64,000 nt of DNA from Arthrobacter sp. CDRTa11 (GTDB taxonomy: Bacteria > Actinomycetota > Actinomycetes > Actinomycetales > Micrococcaceae), in assembly GCF_026427775.1 (NCBI RefSeq), contig NZ_CP044532.1:2728001-2792000 (forward strand). The letters are read 5' to 3'. Within the stretch, counting starts at the first letter, position 1; each line of letters opens with the position of its first letter. This document shows positions 50,585-58,600 of the stretch, one piece after another. The notes under the pieces are model-generated. The model did not search any database. It saw nothing but the letters and a program-made list of their open reading frames with translations, and was not told where the DNA came from. A program made the translations under genes and the position numbers.

Positions 50585-52132
50585 TTGCGTGTACTCCCTT
50601 GGTCCAAAGCAGCCCTGGGCCTGGCAGCCCTGCTTGTCCTCAGCGGCTGTGGAATGAGTGGCCAGGGCAGCCAGGCCGCCAGCCCCGTGGATCTGAATCA
50701 GCGGATTGTGGTGAACAACTTCCGGGCACCGGTGGCGAACTGGGCACCGGAGTCTGATGCCGCCTACATCCTGTCGCTTTCAGGCTGCCTTGAGACCCTG
50801 ACAAAGTACGATCACGAGCAAGGCAAGGTGGTTCCTTTCCTGGCCACAGAATGGAAGCAGGCCTCACCACTGGAATGGGATTTCACCATCCGCAGCGGAG
50901 TGAAGTTCCAGGACGGCACGGACCTCACGGCCGAGGCCGTTGTTGCCTCGCTTCAGCATGTCCTTAACGCCCAGGTGCCGGCCAGGGCTTTCAACAAGAC
51001 CACGGTCAGCGCAGTCACGGCGACCGATGCCAGCACCGTCCGAATCACCACCGCCACCGAGAGCCCTCTGGTGCCGTACCGGCTGGCCAGCGTCAACACC
51101 GGCATCCTCGCGCCGGCAGCCTACAAAGACGCTGTAGTGGACCCGTTTGGCCACTGCACCGGTCCCTTCACCCCTGTGTCGGAAAAACCCAAGCAGTCGT
51201 TGACTTTGGATCGCAACGAAAACTATTGGGGAGGCAAAGTCCAGCTCGCCGGTGCCGAGGTCCGGTTCGTCACGAACGGAGCAACCCGCGCGGCCCAGGT
51301 CCAGACAGGCGAGGCCGATATTTCCCTCTCCATCCCGGTCTCGAGCCTCTCTGCGCTTGAGTCTGCCCCCAACGTCACCGTACTCAAGGCAGACTCGCCA
51401 CGAACAGCAACCCTCTACCTGAACAACGGCCGGGAACCGCTGAACAACGCCGATTTCCGGAAGGCGCTCCGGTCAGCGCTTGACCTCGATGCACTGGCAG
51501 CCAGCGTTTACGAGGGTGCGGCGCTTCCGGCGTCGGGGCCCTTCGCGCCATCAGAACCCTGGGCGTCCGGAAAAGCCGAGTCACCCAAGCAGGACCTTGA
51601 TGAAGCCAAAAAACTGCTCGCGTCAGCCGGATACACGGCGGGCAGGCCACTGGAAATCATCGCCATCGTGGAGCGTGCCGAGTTCGCAGACGTCGCTGCA
51701 GTGATCCAGGAGAACCTGAAGAACATCGGCGTCCCGCTGACCATCCAGACCAAGGAGTACGCGGCGGCCGAACCGGACGTACTCGCCGGCAACTACGACA
51801 TGCTGCTCAGCCAACGGAACCGCCTGATCGACATCGCGGATCCCATCGGCTTCCTGACGGCGGACTACACCTGCAAGGGTTCGTACAACCTCAGCCACTT
51901 CTGCAACGAGGAATACGATAATTTCATCCGCCAGGCCGCCCAGACCCAAAGCACGGAGGACCGGTACAGGCTCTATGAGCAGGCCGGCAACATTCTTGAA
52001 TCCGAGGCCGTCAACATCTGGCTCGTCAACGAACAGGCAACCGACGCCATCGGCAGCAAGGTCCAGTCCTACGTCCAGGATCCGCTGTCACGGTATGTCC
52101 TGACCGCCCAGACCGCGAAGACCGGCTCCTAG
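50585..52132 (+). CDS. ABC transporter binding lipoprotein, family 5 (Dpp/Nik/metallophore type), iron-box controlled
   Basis: A 515-residue lipoprotein with lipobox VLSG-C (Cys22) and the SBP_bac_5 fold: CLETLTKYDHEQGKVVPFLATEW, WDFTIRSGVKFQDGTDLTAEAVVASL, GPFTPVSEKPKQSLTLDRNENYWGG and NNADFRKALRSALDLDALAASVYEG. The family binds peptides, opines, nickel complexes or metallophores. The TTG start at 50585 follows AGGCGG and begins MRVLPWSKAA. An iron box precedes it and two permeases plus a double ATPase follow. Together these suggest uptake of an iron or other metal complex, comparable in layout to the staphylopine Cnt importer. Peptide uptake remains possible. Confidence 0.88.
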   Translation: MRVLPWSKAALGLAALLVLSGCGMSGQGSQAASPVDLNQRIVVNNFRAPVANWAPESDAAYILSLSGCLETLTKYDHEQGKVVPFLATEWKQASPLEWDFTIRSGVKFQDGTDLTAEAVVASLQHVLNAQVPARAFNKTTVSAVTATDASTVRITTATESPLVPYRLASVNTGILAPAAYKDAVVDPFGHCTGPFTPVSEKPKQSLTLDRNENYWGGKVQLAGAEVRFVTNGATRAAQVQTGEADISLSIPVSSLSALESAPNVTVLKADSPRTATLYLNNGREPLNNADFRKALRSALDLDALAASVYEGAALPASGPFAPSEPWASGKAESPKQDLDEAKKLLASAGYTAGRPLEIIAIVERAEFADVAAVIQENLKNIGVPLTIQTKEYAAAEPDVLAGNYDMLLSQRNRLIDIADPIGFLTADYTCKGSYNLSHFCNEEYDNFIRQAAQTQSTEDRYRLYEQAGNILESEAVNIWLVNEQATDAIGSKVQSYVQDPLSRYVLTAQTAKTGS

Positions 52133-52151
52133 CCAGGGACAAACTCCACAG

Positions 52152-53093
52152 ATGATTGCCTTTCTGTCCAGAAGAACGGCGACCCTGACGGTCGCCGTTC
52201 TTCTGTCGTCCTTCGCCGTGTTCCTGATTCCCTATCTGACGCCTGGCGATGCTGTCCGCAAGATTATCCGCTCCCGGGTAGCCGGAGACGTGGTGGACGA
52301 AGCAACAGTTCAGGCCCTCAGCAGGAGTCTTGGCCTCGATGACCCGCTCCCGGTCCAGTACTTTCGATGGCTGGGCTCATTTATCAGCGGCGATATGGGC
52401 CTCTCCCATGTGAGCCGGACCCCCGTGGCCGATCAGGTCATGCCGGCCCTCGCCGTCACCGTCAGCCTGGTTGTCATGGCCCTCGCCGCAGCCACGCTGA
52501 TCGCCCTCCCGTTGGGAATCGCGTCAGCACTCCGGCAAGGGGGCCGGGCCGACAGGCTGATCACCACAGTCACTCAATCGTTTATTGCCATGCCCGAATA
52601 CTGGCTGGCCCCGCTTCTGGTGCTGGTCTTCGCCCTGAAGCTGTCCGTGCTGCCGTCAGCAGGCTGGGCCAACGGCTGGTCGGCAGTCCTGCCGGCCGCC
52701 ACCTTGGCCCTTCGCCCCATCAGCTACTTCACGGCGGCCGTCCGGTCCGGGATGATCGACGCGCTGGAAGCCGATCACGTTCCGGCCGCCCGTGCGCGTG
52801 GGCTCACCCAAACCCAGGCTGTGCTCAGGCATGTTGTGCCCAACGGGCTTGTCCCGTTGGTAACGCTCGTCGCAGTCTGGTTTGCCGGCCTGTTGGGCGG
52901 TTCCGTCATTGTGGAGGTGATCTTTGCCGTTCCGGGGATGGGCCGGCTCCTCTACGACGCCGTGGTCAACGGTGACATACCCCTGGCCCAGGGAGGCGTT
53001 GTTGTGGTTGTTGCCCTCGCGGTGGGCATCACCACCCTGGCGGACTTTGTCCATCGGTTCCTGAGCCCCAAAGTAGGAGGCAAGTTTGCGTAG
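52152..53093 (+). CDS. ABC transporter permease, DppB/NikB type
   Basis: A 313-residue permease. TM1 (ATLTVAVLLSSFAVFLIPYLTPGDAV) is followed by a periplasmic domain with LSRSLGLDDPLPVQYFRWLGSFISGDMGLSHVSRTPV, typical of DppB/NikB. Five further helices follow, and the ATPase-contact loop is ALEADHVPAARARGLTQTQAVLRHVVPNGLVPLVT. It lies 19 bp after the binding-protein gene, and its stop overlaps the next permease by 8 bp. It forms the channel with the DppC-like protein encoded next. Confidence 0.92.
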   Translation: MIAFLSRRTATLTVAVLLSSFAVFLIPYLTPGDAVRKIIRSRVAGDVVDEATVQALSRSLGLDDPLPVQYFRWLGSFISGDMGLSHVSRTPVADQVMPALAVTVSLVVMALAAATLIALPLGIASALRQGGRADRLITTVTQSFIAMPEYWLAPLLVLVFALKLSVLPSAGWANGWSAVLPAATLALRPISYFTAAVRSGMIDALEADHVPAARARGLTQTQAVLRHVVPNGLVPLVTLVAVWFAGLLGGSVIVEVIFAVPGMGRLLYDAVVNGDIPLAQGGVVVVVALAVGITTLADFVHRFLSPKVGGKFA

Positions 53094-53916
53094 CTGGACA
53101 CCTGTGGACAGGACCGCCGTCGTCATCCTTGGCCTTCTGGTGCTGGCTGTCGCCGCGGCCCCGTGGCTGGCGCCGTTTCCGCCTGACGAACAGAATCTCG
53201 TGGCCCGGCTTGCCCAGCCCCAGCCGGGGCACTGGCTGGGAACAGATCATCTCGGCAGGGATACCCTCAGCCGCCTGCTCGACGGCGGACGCTTTTCGAT
53301 GCTGATGGCGGCCCTGGCAACACTGCTGACAGCCGTCCTGGGCATAACAGTCGGCGTCATCAGCGCCCGCCGCCGGGGTTGGCTGGACGAGTTCTTTACC
53401 CGCACCAATGACGTCCTGCTGGCTCTTCCGGAGATGGTGGTGGCCCTCTTTATCGTCGCCGCGATGGGCACAGGCTTCCAGTCCCTGCTGGTGGCCCTCA
53501 CCGTGACGGGCTGGACGCCCTTCGCCAGGCTGGCCCGGACACTGGCGTACGACGTGTCCGCCCGGGGATTCGTGGAGGCGGCGCGCGTGGTGGGATGCAC
53601 GCCGTCGTTCATCATCTTCCGTCACATCCTTCCGCACCTGGCCGGTCCCATGCTGGGCCTGGCCACACTGAGGTTCGGCCAGCTGCTCATCAGTGTCGGC
53701 GCGTTGTCGTACCTGGGCCTCGGCGTCCAGCCGCCCCAGTCGGACTGGGGCTCCATGCTGGCCGCCGCGCAGCCCTTCGCTGACAGGGCGCCGTTGGGGA
53801 TCATCGCGCCCGGCCTGGCGATCTTCACGGTGGCACTGTGTGTCACCCTGATCGGGCAGCGCGCCGCGCACATGGCCGCCGCGCCGCTGCTACTCCCCGT
53901 AGGAGCGCGCGGATAA
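53086..53916 (+). CDS. ABC transporter permease, DppC/NikC type
   Basis: A 276-residue permease. It begins with a short cytosolic part and TM1 AVVILGLLVLAVAAAPWLAPF, then PDEQNLVARLAQPQPGHWLGTDHLGRDTLSRLLDGGRFSML, the DppC/OppC signature. The EAA-type loop is FVEAARVVGCTPSFIIFRHILPHLAG, and the C-terminal helices contain LLISVGALSYLGLGVQPPQSDWGSML. The TTG start overlaps the previous stop; no better start is in frame. The stop overlaps the ATPase start by one base (TAATG). Confidence 0.92.
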   Translation: MRSWTPVDRTAVVILGLLVLAVAAAPWLAPFPPDEQNLVARLAQPQPGHWLGTDHLGRDTLSRLLDGGRFSMLMAALATLLTAVLGITVGVISARRRGWLDEFFTRTNDVLLALPEMVVALFIVAAMGTGFQSLLVALTVTGWTPFARLARTLAYDVSARGFVEAARVVGCTPSFIIFRHILPHLAGPMLGLATLRFGQLLISVGALSYLGLGVQPPQSDWGSMLAAAQPFADRAPLGIIAPGLAIFTVALCVTLIGQRAAHMAAAPLLLPVGARG

Positions 53917-55580
53917 TGCCCAAAGAGTTGTTCATCGAAGACCTGCATGTCAGCAGCACCGCCCCGGCCACCGGGAAAGGGGCATCGCCTGTATCCCGGC
54001 CCATCCTCGCCGGGGTCAGTCTCTCAGTGGCCCCCGGGGAGTTCGTGGCGCTGGTCGGAGGATCAGGGTCAGGAAAGACCATGACGGCAATGTCGGCCCT
54101 CCGCCTGCTGCCCCCACAACTGAGAATTGAGTCCGGTTCCATCCGCCTGGGCCCGCTGGACCTCACCACCGCCTCCGAGGCGGAACTCAACTCAGTCCGC
54201 GGCGGACGCCTGGGCATGCTGTTCCAGCAACCGAAGCGGATGTTCAATCCCAACAAAACCATTGGCAGCCACCTCCGGGAGCCGTTGAAGCTGCACGGCG
54301 GCCTGCAGGGCAAACAGGCCCGGGCGAAGGCGCTTGAACTGTTGGAAGAAGTGGGCTTCGAGGACGCGTCCTGGGGTCTTCGGGCCTACCCGCACCAGCT
54401 GTCCGGCGGAATGGCACAGCGGGCCATGACTGCCGTTGCCCTGGCCGGGCGGCCGGCCATGCTGCTGGCGGACGAGCCGACGTCAGCCCTGGACAAGGTG
54501 CTGGAGAGCCAGATCCTGGACCTGCTGGACCGCGAGCGGGACGAACGCGGACTTGGCATCCTCTACATCACGCACAACCTTGCCTCGGTGGCAGCGTTCG
54601 CCGACCGCGTGGTGGTGATGGACGCCGGGCACATAGTGGAGCAGGGCCCTGCCCGGGAAATCTTCGCCCGTCCCCGCGCTGCCTACACCCAACAGCTGCT
54701 GGAGGCTTCCAACCTTCTGCCCGCCACGATCCGCCGCTCCACAACTGCCGGCCGGTCCGTCCTGAACCTGAACGTCCTTAACCTGAACGGTGTGGTTAAG
54801 CGTTTCGGGGTCGTTAAGCGTTTCGGTAAGGCGCGCCGCCGCGCAGCCCTGGACAACGTTTCGCTGGACGTGCGGCGGGGGGAGATCCTGGGTGTCCTGG
54901 GCCAGTCAGGGTCAGGAAAGAGCACCCTGGCGCGCTCGATTGTGGGGCTCGAGGACATCGACGGCGGCAGGATCACCAGGAACCTTGCCCAGGACGGCAA
55001 GAAGACGACACCCGCCACGGCTGTGCAACTGGTGTTCCAGGAACCGCACGATGCCTTCGATCCGCGCATGACGCTCCGCACCAGCCTTGAAGCTCCGCTC
55101 CTGCGGGGCAGTGACCTCACCCCCGCCGGCAGGTCCGGGCGCCTTGATGCCGCCATGGAGGAAGTGGGGCTGGACCCCGCCATTCTGGACAGGCGTCCCG
55201 GGCAGTGCTCCGGGGGCCAGCTTCAACGGATCACCATCGCACGGGCCCTGCTGCTGGATCCCCAGGTGCTGATCTGCGACGAGGCAACCTCGGCATTGGA
55301 TACGCTGACCCAGCGGACCATCCTGAACCTGCTGCAACGCCTGCACCGGGACAGGGGGCTGTCGTTGATCCTGATCACCCATGACATGGACGTCATCAGG
55401 CATATGTGCGACAGGGTGGCCGTCCTGTTCAAGGGCTGCCTGGTGGAAGTCGCCGGCACGTCCGAGTTCTTCGCCGATCCGAAGCACGAACACAGCAAGG
55501 ACCTGGTGTCGGCCTCCATTCCGTGCCGGGGCCTGCACCTCAAGAAAATCACCCACGCCCAGGCTGCTGCTTCGGCGTAA
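53916..55580 (+). CDS. fused two-domain ABC ATPase (DppD-DppF type)
   Basis: A 554-residue protein with two nucleotide-binding domains, replacing the usual separate D and F ATPases. Domain 1 has Walker A GGSGSGKT, signature LSGGMAQR and Walker B MLLADEPTSALD. Domain 2 has Walker A GQSGSGKS, signature CSGGQLQR and Walker B VLICDEATSALD, with the H-loop His in LILITHDMDV. Both sites look competent. At the junction (about residues 281-305) the sequence LNLNVLNLNGVVKRFGVVKRFGK reflects two small tandem DNA duplications. The start at 53916 follows GGAG. It is the last gene of the iron-box operon, with a strong terminator after it. Confidence 0.93.
   Translation: MPKELFIEDLHVSSTAPATGKGASPVSRPILAGVSLSVAPGEFVALVGGSGSGKTMTAMSALRLLPPQLRIESGSIRLGPLDLTTASEAELNSVRGGRLGMLFQQPKRMFNPNKTIGSHLREPLKLHGGLQGKQARAKALELLEEVGFEDASWGLRAYPHQLSGGMAQRAMTAVALAGRPAMLLADEPTSALDKVLESQILDLLDRERDERGLGILYITHNLASVAAFADRVVVMDAGHIVEQGPAREIFARPRAAYTQQLLEASNLLPATIRRSTTAGRSVLNLNVLNLNGVVKRFGVVKRFGKARRRAALDNVSLDVRRGEILGVLGQSGSGKSTLARSIVGLEDIDGGRITRNLAQDGKKTTPATAVQLVFQEPHDAFDPRMTLRTSLEAPLLRGSDLTPAGRSGRLDAAMEEVGLDPAILDRRPGQCSGGQLQRITIARALLLDPQVLICDEATSALDTLTQRTILNLLQRLHRDRGLSLILITHDMDVIRHMCDRVAVLFKGCLVEVAGTSEFFADPKHEHSKDLVSASIPCRGLHLKKITHAQAAASA
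54759..54827 (+). repeat. two adjacent short tandem duplications in the ATPase linker
   Basis: Positions 54759-54773 and 54774-54788 are near-identical 15-mers (GTCCTGAACCTGAAC and GTCCTTAACCTGAAC). After 3 bp, 54792-54809 and 54810-54827 are 18-mers differing at two positions (GTGGTTAAGCGTTTCGGG and GTCGTTAAGCGTTTCGGT). Both keep the frame. Confidence 0.85.
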
Positions 55581-55591
55581 CCGGACAACAC

Positions 55592-55630
55592 AAAAGCGGC
55601 CATCCATCAGAATGACGGATGGCCGCTTTT
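55592..55630. terminator. bidirectional intrinsic terminator
   Basis: A perfect 14-bp inverted repeat, AAAAGCGGCCATCC (55592-55605) and GGATGGCCGCTTTT (55617-55630), has an 11-nt loop. The T-run on each strand makes it an intrinsic terminator both for the transporter operon and for the convergent GH43 gene. Confidence 0.92.
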
Positions 55631-55669
55631 GTTGGCGTGGTTGGCGTGCCTGGCTACCTGGCGATTGCG

Positions 55670-58600
55670 CTACCGGGCGATTGCCGCGGCCCGGAAATCA
55701 TCCAGGATGCTGCCCGTTGCCAGCGTGGACGAGATCCCGGTCTTTCCGGCCTTCCCGGCAAAGAACTGGACATCCGCCGTTCGCAGCGGAACCGAAGCCA
55801 CGACGTCGGCATTGCGGTAGACCGTGACGGTCCCATCCACGTACTTCGCCGTCAGGACGTCGCCGGCCGCGAACGAGGCCTGAATGTCGCCATAGGAGTA
55901 CCAGGCGTTCTTATCAACGCCCAGCGTGGAGACCCGGACGGTCCTGGCGGATGCGTCGTAGAGCGCCGACACACCTGCCGTCAGGAAGGACTTGCCGGAC
56001 TGCCCTTTGAGTACCACGCCCTGGACCGACTTGGCCGCGATGGTCTTCAAGGTCAGTGACGCTGTCTGGTCTGATCCGAAGGTCGCGGAATGGAGCAGGG
56101 TGCCGCCCAGGAGCGGGTTCAAGGCTTTGTCCTTGATGACGTAGGCCTGGCGTCCGTTCTCGCCGCCCCACGCACTGCCGACGCCGCCGTTGGCCCGGTC
56201 AAAGCTGTCCAGGACAGGCGCCTTGACCTCGAATGAACGAACCACCTCAGGTGCAGGCAGGAAGCGCGCGCTGCCTTCCTGCCGGGCGGTGATGCTGCAC
56301 GTGCCCGCCCCCGTCAGGTGAACCGAGGCGTCCAGCAGGGTACATGCTCCGGAGGCTGCGAAGGTGACGGGCAGGTTGGACGTTGCAGTGGCGCTGATGG
56401 TGAAGTCAGAATCGCCAAGGGTTTTGGGCGTGATCTCACCAAAGGAGATCGACTGGCCGGCCGGAGCGGGCACATCCACCGTGCCGGTGGCGGCGTTGCC
56501 TCCCTTGTCGACGGCCCGGAACTCCACGGTGGCCGCCGTACGCCCCGCGGGAACAGGCGCTGTGTAAGGCAGCCATTCGGCAGTCCCGACCCGGTAGTCC
56601 AGCGAAGCGACGCCGGAGTACGGATCGGTGGCGGTGAGGGTCAGCGTCCGGTCCTCATCCAGGCTTGCGCCTGCCTGCGGTGCCGTCCTGTCAATCTTCA
56701 CAGCGACGGATGCTTCCGCGGAGGTGTTTCCGGCCGCGTCGGTTGCCCGTGCCCTGATGGTGTGGGCACCGTCGGACGCCACCTCGAAGGAGGACAAGTA
56801 CGGAACCCAGGCGCCGCCGTCGACAGCTACCTCCACCGTGGGAGCTGCGCCCGAGTTGTCAGTGGCATTGGCGCTCATGGTGACAGGATCCAGGTACCAG
56901 CCGTCGGCACCGTTGGGTGCTGCAGGGGAAGTGGCCAGGGCTACCACCGGGGCGGACGTGTCAGCGAACTGGGGCCCGACGCTTTCAAGGGTGGGGACCA
57001 CCGGTTTGATGGATCCGTCCGCAGCGTAGGTCAGGCGGTCGATGGTGGTCTCCCGGTGCATCCCGTCTCCGCCCGGAATGGCAAAACGGTGGTAGACGAT
57101 GTACCAGTCGTCCGTGCCCGGCACCTGGACAACGGAGTTATGGCCGGTGCCAAGGATTCCCAGTTCGGGCTTCTTTTCGAGAATGACACCCTTGTAGGTC
57201 CACGGACCGGCGATGCTGCTGGCCGTGGCGTAGCCGACGCGGTAGTTCTCGCTCCGGGTGTCATCGATTGAATAGGTCATGTAGAAGGTGCCGTTGCGCT
57301 GGTGGACGAACGGGCCCTCCCGGAACTGGCTCAGGCCGGAAATGGTCTTCACATTCGCTGCAGTGTAGGACACCATGTCCGCGTTCAGGGGCACGTAGCG
57401 CGCCGTGCCGTTGCCCCAGAACAGGTAGGACACGCCGTCGTTATCGGTAAAAACGGCAGGATCAATTTGTTGGGCGCCGCCGTACGCGGCCTTGTCCACC
57501 AGGGGAGCGCCGGAGTCCACAAACGGCCCCTTGGGTGAGTCAGCCACGGCCACACCGATGCTTTGACCCGCAGAGAAGTAGAGGTAGTACTTTCCATTCT
57601 TCGATGTTGCCGTTGGTGCCCATGCGTTGGAATGCGTCCAGCTGACGTTCGCCAGGTCCAGAACTACGCCTTCATCTGTCCAGTCCACAAGGTTCTTCGA
57701 GGAGTAGACAGAGAATTTAGTGCTTCCCCACGAGGCAATTCCATCGGTGGTGGGATAGATGTAGTACGTGTCGCCGTACACCACAATGTTGGGATCGGCC
57801 GTGTAGCCGGGCAGGACCGGGCTCTTCATTTCGAGAGCGGCAAAGGTCCATTCCGCCGTCGAACCATCGGGCCCTGTCACCTTGTAGGTGACCGGGCTGC
57901 CCAGGTCCACGGCTGCCCCGGAAGCCGGGCTGGAGACGGCCCCGGGGAAGAGGCTGAAGGTGGGAGCCAGCTTGCCCACATCCGTTCCCGGCTTGACAGG
58001 GTAAGTGACTTTCCTGCTGGTGCTGTCCACGATGGGCGCCACCTTCAGGAGGCTGGGGTCAGCCAGGGAAACATCTCCGAGGCCGGCCTGGTCGCCTGAA
58101 ATCTTCTGTACTTCCTCCGCTGACAATGCCCGGTTGTAGATGGCGAATTCGCGGAGGGAGCCGTTGAGGGTCCTGTCCGCGTTGTAGACGGACTTGCCGA
58201 GGTAGTTCGACGTGGTGCTGCCGAATCCGATGTCCCCGGGGTTCAGGGTGGCGTTCAGGTTCTCGCCCACCTTTTTACCGTCAAGGTACACGGTGGCGAC
58301 GGTGCCCTTGAGCGTGTACACCAGATGCTTCCACGAGTCCCGGGGGAGGGCTGAAGTGCTGTTGGCGAGTTGTTCGGTGGTCCAGTTTCCGGAGGCGATT
58401 CCCGTCTTGTACACGGAATTTCCCGTGGCGAACATGTACCCGTTGCCCACGCCGGCGGCGTCGGTGTTGCCGAATCCGTAGATGAAGTACGCCCCACTTT
58501 GCGCGGCGCTGACCAGCACGTCCGCCTCCACTGTGATGTCCTGGACGCCGGAGAGGATGTTGTCCGGGATATCCACGTAACCGGTGGTGCCGTCGAGCTT

